From Pigoraptor chileana (Eukaryota; Opisthokonta; Filasterea): a stretch of 30,279 nt of DNA. The notes under the pieces were generated by a model. That model was not told the origin of the DNA. It worked only from the letters and a program-made list of their open reading frames with translations, and did no database searches. A program made the position numbers and the translations under genes. This document shows, one piece after another, positions 9,371 to 19,704 of the stretch. The number at the start of each line of letters is the position of its first letter. Position 1 is the first letter of the stretch. The stretch lies in assembly GCA_943704495.1 (NCBI GenBank), contig CALSCR010003893.1, forward strand, positions 1 to 30,279. Reading direction: 5' to 3'.

Positions 9371-12326
9371 TTTCCACTTCATCCAGCAGCACCACTGCAT
9401 TGGGACAGGCGCGTAGAGTCTCTGTCAACTGTCCACCCTCGTCATGGCCGATATAGCCTGGTGGCGCTCCAATGAATTTCGATACTTCGTGCTTCGTCTG
9501 AAATTCGCTCATGTCGATCCGTATGAATCCCTGCAGCAGTGGAGAGTGCACATGGTCCAGTCAGACAACACAACAAGCATCAAAGGCTCAGAGCGAATGC
9601 GTGCGAAACAAGACACGTAATGAGTGGCAGTGCATGGCAATCGCAAAGAAGCACTGCCTGCGAAACCGCACAAACACACACACTGAGATCACGTACACGT
9701 GCGGATACTCGCCTTGTCGTTGTTCTCGTGAATGTACTTAGCTATTTGCTTGGCAAGCTCCTGCCATTGGTTGAGAAATCACGTGGCGTGAGCAGGCAGG
9801 CACAGGCAGGCACTGTGGTCCCTCAATACATGCAGTATCACGTGCAACGGACGGAGTCTCAGTCGATAACGGGGCAAAAAAAACGCATGTCGCTTGCATC
9901 AACGCACAGACGCACCGTTTTGCCCACACCCGACGATCCGAGAAATAGAAACACGAGCGGGGTTTCCTCGTGCTGCCATCCTGGCGTGGCCCATCGCAAA
10001 CATTGCAACAACACGTGGGGAGGTTGGCGCACGCATTCAGTGGGACTGGATATTCAAGGTGCGAATGGGAGAGGAGACAATTCCACCAGCAGAGAACATC
10101 CCACAAATGGAGAGAAATTTCCATCGATGCTGCTTACTACATGCAAACAAAGTGCACAAAACGACCAAATGGACGCTCAAAAACACGTCACAAATATAAC
10201 AGCACGTGATCACCGTTTCATGTAACTAGGTGTACAGGGTCACCACTGGCTGCACACTGCTGCGACTGGTGGACCACTAAGCACACACACTCGACTGGCG
10301 CAAACTACTTGCAGGGACAGACCATTTTCCTTTCTGCGGATGGCGGCTGCAACGGCGTGGATGGGCTCCAGCTGCCCAATAATCCGCTCTTTCAGGCGCT
10401 GTTCGAGAGGATACTTTCGCCGCATTTCTTTGTCGCGGCGCTCCTTCTCCTCTTTGGCCTGCAGTGTCACGTGAAGCAAGTGCGCGGTGTAAATAGATTG
10501 GCTTGAGTCGCACAAGGAGAAGAAGGCAGTCAGCCTAGCCTGTTCGAGCGCATAAAAATGACCGAGGGTCACGTGGTGTGCAGAGTGCTATTGTTGAGGC
10601 TGTCGCGAGCGCCCCCACCTTCCCCTCGTAATCGCTGAGCAGCTGGCGGATTTTGGCCGCAACAGACCCGGGGGCGGCCTCGGATGCAGGGTCTGTGTAG
10701 TCGATGGGCGTGTGTCCCTCGTGGTCCTTCACGAGCGGATCTGCGCCGCCCTCGAGAAGCAGGCGGACGATGGGCAGTGCGTCCACAAGCACCTGATGGC
10801 AGCAGCGGCAAGGACGCAGACAGTGTGGGTGTGCACACACAAGATAGAACGGAGGCTGAGTGCAATCCATGCGCGCAACCAAGTAGACGACACTCTCTGA
10901 CAAATGCGACGCCTCGCACTATCAAAACTCGGTGCAGACGAGCGCGTGCCAACATTCCAACATCCATCAATGAGTAAGACAACCGCATGGTGACGTGTGA
11001 ATGCTGTCACGTGGACGCACCGCGTAGTGGAGGGCAGTGAAGCCCACAAAGCTGCGCCTGGGATCGATGCGCCGATCGAATTCATCCCGCCGTCCCTCCA
11101 GTGCCTATTAATAACACACACGGGTGAAAGAGAGTCTGTTCAGTGCAAGAAGCGAAGGACGGCGCAGCTGGGTGTGTGTGTGTGTGTGCATGGGCACAAA
11201 ACAAACCAAGATAAATGTCTCGATGGGCTAATAATTAATACACACGCAGAACAGAGAACAGTAACAATAACACGCACACCAAACAACACAACAACAAACA
11301 CAACAACAAACACAACAACAAACACAACAACTGAACACAACAACTGAACACAGCAATACTTGGCAGTGCACTCGCCTGAAATGCTCGCTGCATGCTCTCA
11401 CTAAGCAAACGCGGAAAATCGTATTCGTCGCCAACATCCGGGTCGGCGCCTGCTTCTAGAAGAGCTTTGACGACCTCAACGCTTCCCCTGACGGCAGCCA
11501 AGTGGAGGGCCGTCCTGCATGAGATAGAAAGAAAGACAGGGATGTGGGGTTCCACACACGTCATGCCCGTGTGTGTGCAAACGCGCTGCAAGGAGAGACA
11601 GCAACAAGACACAGCAAGGAGAGACAGAGGGGCAGGCGGAGACAGGGCGCGGGAAGGAAGGATGGCTTCCTCCGCCCATCTGTCGGCAGTCGACAGTCTG
11701 CAGTCCGAGAGTGCACCCACCAGCCGAGCGGATGGCGGCCGTTGGGATCCGCGCCGCTTTGCACCGCCTGCTGTAACTGACGCACCGAGTTCATGCGCAC
11801 GTGGTCACACAGCTCTCGTGAGGTTGGCTGTCGGGATGCTGCATGCAGACAGAAGTTGAGTATGTGTTTGTGTGTGTGCGGGGGGGGGGGGGGGGGGGGG
11901 GGGGGTCAGCGAGTGTCTGGTAAACACTCGCCCGCGCAACAGCTCCAACATACATGGCATGTCAGTTCACGCCATGCACAAGCACACCACTGCCGAATAA
12001 ACCTCTCTGTATCGAAGTGCACGAAATATATGTTGAATTTGCCACACGACCCAACCTGATGCGTGGCTTTCCCTCGTCCAGACATACAGCGCAACCGCCA
12101 TTCCTGCCGCAGCTGTTGCGGCCCCAACGCGAAAGTTGCGACCAAGAAAATGCCAAGACGGGAAAGACGAGTCCGCAGTCCGTGCGCCCAGTGATGCAAA
12201 GGGACGCACTGTGCCGCCGGATGGCAGTGGGTTCCTGGACACAAAATAGAGAATTGGGGCTTTGAGTGACACATCCTCGTGACAAACACTCCGCAGTGCA
12301 GAGTTGTGCACATGCATTATCGCCAT
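7693..12326 (-). CDS. CLPB: CLPB/SKD3-type mitochondrial AAA+ protein disaggregase with ankyrin repeats
   Basis: Thirteen exons join in phase to a 662-residue protein: 12056-12326, 11721-11838, 11376-11514, 11021-11104, 10619-10792, 10309-10458, 9916-9972, 9713-9760, 9369-9530, 8699-9043, 8348-8518, 8032-8136 and 7693-7857. The Arg/Ser-rich N-terminus with a hydrophobic stretch ([16 protein letters not shown], about residues 70-85) looks like a mitochondrial leader plus hydrophobic segment, as in animal CLPB. Ankyrin units follow ([49 protein letters not shown]), then [15 protein letters not shown], Walker A GSSGVGKT, pore loop [11 protein letters not shown], Walker [10 protein letters not shown], sensor 1 IFVMTSN, GRINEI and sensor 2 [10 protein letters not shown]. 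There is one AAA+ module, as in SKD3 and unlike two-module bacterial ClpB. The family uses ATP to solubilise proteins in the mitochondrial intermembrane space. A low-complexity Pro/His/Ala insert of about 55 residues follows sensor 1 (exon 8699-9043). Two introns have GC donors. Confidence 0.95.
9317..9368. repeat. (CA)n microsatellite starting at a CLPB splice donor
   Basis: On the gene strand the exon ends GTG GAA AAG and the intron opens directly as (GT)n for about 26 units. The donor GT is therefore the first unit of the microsatellite. The exon end is fixed by the Walker B sequence and by phase-0 joining to AHPDVLTVM. Confidence 0.92.
9531..9712 (-). other. GC-AG intron in CLPB (exon 8 to 9)
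   Basis: The donor reads AAG|GCGAGT and the acceptor CTGCTGCAG|GGA. Phase-0 joining gives [16 protein letters not shown] followed by [10 protein letters not shown], which matches the family. The nearest GT (after two further codons, in phase 1) would break the frame. Confidence 0.85.
11105..11375 (-). other. Second GC-AG intron in CLPB (exon 3 to 4)
   Basis: The donor reads TTTCAG|GCGAGT and the acceptor TAATAG|GCACTG. Phase-0 joining gives SMQRAFQ followed by [12 protein letters not shown], as expected from CLPB. Nearby GT sites are out of phase or poor matches, although a phase-0 GTGTTC eight codons downstream cannot be fully excluded. Confidence 0.7.
11279..11350. repeat. ACAACAACAAAC-type 12-bp tandem repeat in a CLPB intron
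   Basis: About four copies of a 12-bp unit made of ACA/ACAAC are followed by two copies of an AACTGAACACAAC variant. They lie in the GC-AG intron 11105-11375. Confidence 0.85.
11880..11905. repeat. Poly-G tract (26 G) in CLPB intron 1
   Basis: An uninterrupted run of 26 G on the plus strand is 26 C on the gene strand. It lies about 41 bp upstream of the acceptor at 11839-11840 and could serve as part of the pyrimidine tract. Length may be unreliable because such runs are hard to sequence. Confidence 0.95.
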
Positions 12327-13470
12327 ATTAAGCTCTCTTTTCCCTGTATATCATTAATGCTTTCGCTTGTCCTCTCATCCTCCCATTCTCCCTTCCGTTT
12401 CTCCCTTTCGCTGCCAAAGCTGTTCTGGGCATACTAGGCGCAGTCAATGCTGTACTGGGTGCAGTCAGCAGTTGTCCAGTTTATCCGCGTTTATCTCTCT
12501 CTCTTTCTTTGTCTGCCTTTCTCTCTCTCTCTTTTGAGTCATGGAGTCCATATGCATGAGAAACGAGCGTAAGATTCATGCATGCTCGTACGGTTATAAT
12601 TCAAAATGCGCTCTGTCTTACCCAGCTGTAAGAGGTCGACAGCGATTCCAAACGCCATGCCTTAGGGAGTGTGTGGCCCTTGAGGGCGCAAAGTGCGGCG
12701 GTAATTTCGAAGTTGAATGGAAGTATTTTCCACACATTAATGTGCGCTCGTGTGGCGTCGCTCTCAACGAAGCACGCAGACGCATTGCAGAGACGGTGGG
12801 AGACAGGAGGGGTGCCAGCCCACGCGTTGCTCCAGCAAAACCAAACGACGCCATGGTACAAGATGCACAGGCATTAGAAAGAAAACAGCCGCCTTTTTAT
12901 CTTTTGAGTCCGTTTCTTGTGGAAATTAAAAGACCATCTCAGTTGAAGTGCGTGCGGGTAACCCGGGTGTAGTAACAGAATTGCGCCATCCCCTAAATGT
13001 GATTCACTGACTGAGTCACAAACACTCTGACATGACTCAACTGGTTTGCTGAAAAAGATTCGCACGTCCTCTGAAAGCTCACACTTGTACCAATACAGTG
13101 TATATACATACGCATGTATGTATTGTAGTGCTGTGGCAGTTGTATGGCCGGTAAGGAACTCCTGCAAAGAAGGGCACCACTCTGGAAGCAAACGCCATTT
13201 TAAGAAAAGAGTGAATCATTTGATTATTCTGATCCACATGGGGTCGTATGCATTTGCACCGTCAGACTCCATACTGCCAACGTGGCGCATTCGGCATGAT
13301 TTGTACCTGTGCCGGAACAATTATACTCTGTCGCCCATGTAATCACTTTTTCACCGCCGAATACCCTATTCCATTTGTTGAAAACAGCGATATATTATGC
13401 AGATTCGGCTGCCACATGATTCAAGTCAAGACTCTTTCAACTGATGAAGAGTTGTTTCAGATGCACGGTA
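12327..13470. other. Spacer between CLPB 5' end and lyase 3' end
   Basis: No gene I can support. It holds the presumed CLPB promoter. Near 12365-12530 the plus strand is strongly CT-rich (purine-rich on the gene strand), with two CTCTCTCT runs. A 143-codon plus-strand frame at 12541-12972 has no recognisable domain. The segment 13000-13550 is more AT-rich. Confidence 0.55.
12365..12536. repeat. CT-rich (polypyrimidine) tract upstream of CLPB
   Basis: Runs of CTCTCTCT and TTTCTCCC occur within 40-210 bp upstream of the CLPB start codon, with two copies of a TGCTGTACTGGGCGCAGTCA-like phrase (about 12420-12470) between them. Such purine/pyrimidine-asymmetric tracts are common in promoters; a role here is only inference. 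Confidence 0.55.
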
Positions 13471-13476
13471 TTTATT
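13471..13476 (-). promoter_or_regulatory. AATAAA polyadenylation signal for the lyase gene
   Basis: TTTATT on the plus strand (AATAAA on the gene strand) lies 162 bp past the stop codon of the heparinase-like gene. Inferred from motif and spacing. Confidence 0.55.
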
Positions 13477-13637
13477 ATAATAGTCGTTGTCCGAAATCAC
13501 TTCACGTGGCAGGACGCCAGAGAAAATTTCTACTCACTGCCGAGACTTAAACTAAAGGACGCAAGGCAGTCTCGCACATTGCCGCATGACAATTGCGCAG
13601 ACAGGGATTGGGTTGTACGGGCCCACTATTGCCGTGC

Positions 13638-16600
13638 TCAGCGCCTGCGGGCGGGGCATTCCTCGGTGCAGTCGAACACCGCCGAGTACCTGACGGTCGT
13701 GGGATTGTCCACCGTCGATGTGCCGACGCCGCGCTGCGTTGCCCAGAGATACGTTCTGAAGGCACTGCCCTGTGCGGGCGGCACACGGACTGGCGGAACG
13801 GGGAAGCCCTTCTTAAGCGGAATGGGAACTGTCCCGTCGACTGCCCCCTCTTGGGCATACAGCGATATCCATGACTCGCTCGCAAGCTTCCACTGGCCGT
13901 CGCGCAGCAGGTACAGGGTGAGGTCTTCAATGGACGGGGATCCAAAGACTGTGCCAGAGTGCACCTCGTAGCCGCGCACCCAGACGCCGTCCCTGCCAAT
14001 CCCGCGAACTTCTGTGGTGTGACAAAGTTTTCCAAAAGCAAACAACATAAGGCAGTGGGTGAGTGATAGGTATCTGCTTCTTTGGTGGAGGCACCATGGA
14101 CTGCTATACAGAATTCACACGAGAGCGGGCGGGGCAATCCTTCGCACCAATTCACACCCGTGGCACTCACCCGTCCACTTGGTTCCGCCATCGGCCGCCA
14201 GCGACATGCAGCTGCTTCCCTTCGCGGTCGACCGGCACGCAAACGCAAGGCCCGTGCGCCTGAGAACGAGGAGTCCCGCGTATCCATCTGCCGCCACACG
14301 CATCGCCTCCTGCGGGTCGCGGTATGTCTCTGATGCGATGGACGTGTTTGTGGGGAGTGCGACAAACGAGTACTGCACCGTGAATCCGCCCGCGTACACG
14401 AAGGTGAACTGGTTGCCAACGGACATCGGATTGTCGTCCTGGGCAAAGGCAACCGCCGCACCCAGGCACGCAATCGTCACCATGCGCGTCCCTGCGGGGC
14501 CCAGCAGCGTTACACGCGCTGTCCCGAGCACAAGGTCGCACGTGACCTCAGCCGCGCCCCCCTCAACGGCCAGGCGCGCTGCCGTCCCCAGCTCCGAATC
14601 CACCCACACGGGTGCAACGCCGTACGACGCGACGCTGACGCTGAGTCCGTCGGCGTACGAATATCCCGCGGCGGAAAAGCACGCGCGGTCACCAACGTCT
14701 GCGCGCGTGACGAGGGTGCCGCACGGGGCCCTGCGCACCACACCGGCTGCCGCAAAGCTCCCCTTCTCCACTGGCAGGAACACCGTGCCCAGGGACGACG
14801 CGCGGCTGCGCACGCGAATCACGCTCTGTCGGTCCCGGTACGTATCGCCCCGCAGGTGGTCCGACTCGTAGTCCTCGCGCCCGCTGAGTGCCTGGGTCGA
14901 CCACGCGCCAACCACAAATTGTGGCGCGTCGACTGCGTTGCCCGCGTCGACATGGACGTCAAAGTCGATGCCACCCGCTCTGTGAAGAGGGAACTGGTTG
15001 CCGCTGAAGCCGAACCGCCGGTACTCGCCAGCGGGGAACGAGGCGGCGGGCGTTGCCGAAGGCAGCTCACTTGAGGTATCGTCCCTGCTGTAGAAGCGGG
15101 GTGGTGGCGTCATGGGGCCGGCCGGCGTCTCCATCTCTCCGCTCGCTTCCACCCACCACGACAGCACCTTGGCTTCGCCCGCTCCGGGTCCCGTGAATTC
15201 GTCCCGCACAAAAATGATCGGGCGATCGGGTGTCCGTGACACGAGGGTGACAGCGCGCTTCCATGAGTCGAGGAGTGTGTCACGCACAAGGCTGACGGAG
15301 GACGCATACGACGCCTGGTTGAAGTTGGGCACACTTTCGGAGCGCGACGAGTCGTCCGGCCAGCCGTAGTAGAAGGGATCGTAGTCGCCGCCCCGGATGC
15401 TCGCTTCGGGACTGTCCCAAGCGCTAACGCTGATGGATGCGAGACTGCGCTCGTAAAACACCTTGCTGTGGAGATAACCGCCGTATGTCGCGGGATGGTT
15501 GATGTTGGCGTTCCAGTCGATGATGAGCGGAGCGGAGAGGGCGTACATCGTCAATTGGCCCATGTCAAAATGTCTGCACCGGGACGGCATTGGAGGAGAA
15601 AAGCAGGGATGAGTTGCGTGTTCATGTGAGGACTGCGTGCGTGCGCTATTTCTATGCTGTACTATTTTTCATGTGCGTTTCAGAGATGTTGCTGATGACA
15701 GACAGGGAAGGGTGGGGGCTTTGAAAGGTGCGCTGCAGCATCCGCACACTCGGTTTACGGAGAGGCAGCGCAAATGTGCCACATGAATCTTATCTTGTCC
15801 GCACTCACCTGTGGTCGATGTAGAACGGACCCTTGATTAGCCACGCGGCCGTCTCATACGGGGTGTGCTGGGCCTGCCGCAGCGAGGTCCAGTACCCGGG
15901 GAAGTTTACGCTCCCCAGGAGCGGGCGGTTGGCGCGTGCATCCGGGTCGATTATGAGGAATGTCGGCGCCCAGTCGGTGTCGTACACAATCTTCGAGTAC
16001 GCTGTCTGCTGCTCCGCCCACGCCCACTGCAGTTCGGTGGCGCGGATGCTGGTGGGCCCAAACAGCTTGCGCAGGAGCTTGCCAACCACAGCGGCAAAAC
16101 TGCTCGAGTAGGTTGAACCGTCACCAAGGGCAACCAGCTTGCGACCCCCTGCAATTTGCGGCTCGTGGGGTGTGAGCGCAGACAGGTACCAGCTGGCGTA
16201 GCTCACCACTCGATCGTACTGTCGGGGGCTGCCGAACGTCCCAAACTCGAGCATTGCGAGGATAGCGGGATCGACGCCGGGGCGCTCATACCACGTGCCG
16301 CCCCTCGGGGCTCCCTCGGCACTCACATACTCGTTGAATTTCGTGAGGACCATCGAGCGCGCCGTCGGCAGGCGGGTGGCCATCGCGGGGTGGTTGGGCA
16401 AAATGAGCGCCGACTGCGCACGATGGTACACCAGCGCCGCGTTCTGGTTTGCGTTGCCAGCCTGTGTGTGGGAAGAGACATGTGGGATCAAGTAAGTGTC
16501 TTGGGCGCTGTGCCCATGGGAGAGAATACATTGTGCATGTTGAGTGTCGTTGTGAAGAGCGTGTGTGTGGAGTGTTGATGTGAAGAGCGTGTGTCTATCC

Positions 16601-19600
16601 ACAAAACCCCTGCTATCCATCATGCGATCCCAGAGGCTCATTCCAAGGAAAACCCAAAGGTGTGGCGTTTTGCATGACGTGCGCAGGCATGCAAGGAGGT
16701 CCACACGCACCTCGTCAAATACATCGTGCTCGAAGGGCATGAAGTCGTTGTCCCAGATGATGCCGCCGATGAACGCCAGACAGGCCTTGACGCGGTCCTC
16801 CTGCGCCGTCGTCAGTCCCCCGAGTGTCAGCAGCACGCGCGCCTTGTACTGGTGCAGCGTCTGCCAGTCACTCACCATCGTGTAGAAGTGTACGCGCTTG
16901 TCAAACGCGCCGTCGCCGCTGCTCATTATGTTGGCCACCTGCCACGTGAACAGCTCCATCTCACGCAGTATTTCCTCCGCCGACGCCGTCGTCCTGTTCC
17001 GGATGTACTGCACAATGTCCCCATATGGTCTTGTGGGGTTGTATGTAAGCAAATAGTTTGCAAACGTGTCGTTTGTTGTGATTTTTGCCACCATCTTGTT
17101 GAAATTGGTTGCGTCGCCACCAATTGCCTGCCAGGCTGCGGGGCTTGGGAAATCGAGTTGGTATCGGATGAGGCTTGATATGCGTATGCCGGCGAGCGCG
17201 TGTCTCTCAATGGCAATGGGCTGGTACTCTGACAGAGGCTTGAGCTCCGATGCGAGCGATGCATAAATGCCCCACTGCTTTCGGGTGCGCGTTGTGCGCT
17301 GCCCGTCAGCACGGCGCGTGAAAAAGTAGTTTGTGAAGCCCGCGGCAGGACCGTAGCCGCTGTCCTCGTGTGTTGGCGAGGTGTACACGCTAGGCCCCGT
17401 GTTTAGTGTCTGGAGGTAGGATGACAGCCGTCCGAGAAAGTATCCAAACAGCGGCGCATTGGCATTCCTGGATGCATCCGTGCTGTTGTAGAGCATCCTG
17501 TAAGGTAGATAAGCCATCGCCGTGGAAAGTGCCCGGCGGCGTTGGGAAGCAAAGTCAGACAGGAATGTGTGTGTGCGTGCATTTGTGCGCGTGTGCGTGA
17601 AAATGGAACTCGGCAGGTACCATCAACCGTACGCACCAGTAGTAGCCCGAATTGACTCCCGTGCCCATGTACCACGTGGGAGCGCTGCGCCAGCGGGTTG
17701 GGTCCGCACATTTACCCGCACCCGGCGCCATGGGGATGCGTGAATTGGTGTAATCAAAGGGCGAAATGACGTCCGTCATTGTGTAACCGCCAATGACAGC
17801 TGCTTCCTCCGTTCCGTCGGGGGAAATCTGGTAACCGCACGCAGTGTCGTCCGTACCAAACCCCCGAAAGCGCGCTGTGTTGGGCTCGAACTTGGCAGAC
17901 TTGTAGAGATTCACGAAGTACTGAAGCTCTGAGAGTGGCAACAGCGAAGCGAACATGTGTGAGTTGCGCGTGTCCGTGTTTGAGTGTGTGTGTTTGTGTG
18001 TGTGTGTGTTTGTGCGTGTATGTGTTGACACGTGCGAGTGGACTTACCCGTGTCAAAGTCGTCTTCGATGAGAATGGATTTGTGGTTGGCGTACAGGGTG
18101 ATCTCCTGCGTGAAAAAGCCCGTGCCATTGAAGTTGATGGTCTCGGTCAGCCAGAAGGCATTGGCTCCGCCTGTGCCCGTGCACGTGATGTCCACTTCCG
18201 GGCCGGTCGGCGTCTGCAGCAGGCGCACATATGTTAGCTTTGCAACGGGATCCCAAAAGTCGACTGTCGGATAGTAAGTCACCCCCGACAGCAGTCCGCA
18301 CGGCAGCTCGGCATCAGGGGCTGCGATCGGCTCGACAGGCCACCGCGTGTGCCAACTGAGGCCCGCATTGCCCTCGTCGTCCTTCACGATAAGCGTGTTC
18401 TTGTTAACGTCAACGGACGTCACATACCATCTTGACCCGTCGCCGTAGCGTGGCCGGTTTGTCTCGTACGAAGCGCGCACACGAACAAGAAGGCTTCCCG
18501 ACTCTATGACCTCAAAGTTGTACTTCGACAATAGATCTTCGGCGACCAGCAGGTCAAACTTGTGAGAGCGGATGTCAGGCACGCGCAATGTTGCGTTTTT
18601 AGCTCCGTCATTGTCGGCGTACCAAACGCCATCTGCACCGAGTATACCCTGGATGGGCGCAAGAACGGGAGGCATTGCATTGATGAACGTGATGCGCACG
18701 CCGGTGAGCCCGTTTGTCACCTCGTAAAATCTGCCGTCGTCCGTGTACGTGCCGGATGCAGGATGTGCGGGTGCTACCAGTGGCGATGGTGCTCCATCGG
18801 CCACGTGGAACTCCAGACGCACCCATCCGTCGTAGGGAAGCGCGGCATCCGTTGCCGCAACAATGCTAATTGCAATGTTTGCGTGTGCGTCGGCGACAGT
18901 AGCAGCCAGCTGAAATCTGTTGTTGTTGAGCGGAATGACATAGTACGTGCCGATGGGCGACAGAGGTGTGGGCAGGTCTGTGCGCGCCGGGTCCATATCC
19001 AGCGACAGGGGCATGCCGCGGAAATACTGGTGGTCGAGTCGGTAGAATGAATTTGTGGCATTTTCAAACACAAGTGCGTGCGCAATCAGGTCTGCATTTC
19101 CCGTGCTTTTGATGTCCACCACTTCAGCGAGTGAGGCGTCGACCGACAGGCGATAGCGGGGCGTGTTGTACCACGAGTCATACCGGACGCTGTGCACATA
19201 GTAGATCACGCCTTCGCTTAGTCCTCCGGGCAGCGGCCCGTTCGACTCTTGTGCAACAAAGCTGAGGGCAGCCCCCGCCAACAGCGAATGCGGCGTGTTG
19301 AGGAAGATCTCGTTTGAGTCGGGGTCAGCCGCGATGATTCCATACTGGAATCGCCGGGGGGACCCGGGCAGGCTTGAGTGGACGACGAGCGTATCGGTGG
19401 ACAGCACCTGAAACGGCGTCTCGAGTCCGTTGGGTCCGACCACGTGCACGGTTCCGCCGCGAAGTTCGGCAAGGAGGGTGGGGTCGATGCTGTCAACCTC
19501 GATGGGCTGCGGGGGTTGTGACGCTCCAAATCTGTCCTGCAAGACAAAGAGAGGCGACGACGCAGCCTCAGCCGCTGCCAGAGCAAGGCCGAATAGTGCA

Positions 19601-19644
19601 AGGATGAAGAGGATCGCAGGCTTGCGGTGCGAGTTTCTTGGCAT
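13638..19644 (-). CDS. Secreted heparinase II/III-like polysaccharide lyase, about 1,701 residues
   Basis: Six exons join in phase: 18048-19644, 17637-17928, 16711-17497, 15809-16461, 14171-15573 and 13638-14011. The chosen ATG gives a textbook signal peptide (MPRNSHRKPAILFILALFGL then ALAAAEA); an ATG 60 bp upstream would bury it. Residues 107-530 are beta-rich with three copies of a G-x-x-YYV motif. Residues about 600-1090 look like the alpha/alpha-toroid of this lyase group. The segment SVNFPGYWTSLR ... DHRHFDMGQLTMYALSAPLIID at about 1065-1125 matches the start of the heparinase II/III C-terminal beta-sandwich, with the conserved His/Asp. A long beta-rich tail follows. Family members cleave uronic-acid polysaccharides (heparan sulfate, alginate, ulvan) by beta-elimination; the substrate here is unknown. 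The length is well above the usual 600-900 residues. No C-terminal membrane anchor is seen. Confidence 0.85.
17968..18024. repeat. TG-rich microsatellite in lyase intron 1
   Basis: Imperfect TG/TTTG repeats (CA on the gene strand) fill the 119-bp intron 17929-18047. Confidence 0.85.
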
Positions 19645-19704
19645 TCTTGCGCAGTTTTGTTGCCGCTGCTCCGCGCGGAGCAGGATATGCGACCGGGCAA
19701 ACAA

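Noticed and set aside
12541-12972. A 143-codon plus-strand open frame between CLPB and the lyase gene
   Set aside because: No domain, signal peptide or repeat is recognisable. Antisense frames of similar quality overlap it, and no splice or polyadenylation context supports it.
13547-14473. A 308-codon frame on the minus strand overlapping the lyase 3' end
   Set aside because: It is a shadow frame. The real lyase frame in the same place has splice borders and matches the preceding exons in phase; the Arg-rich translation is typical of GC-rich shadow frames.
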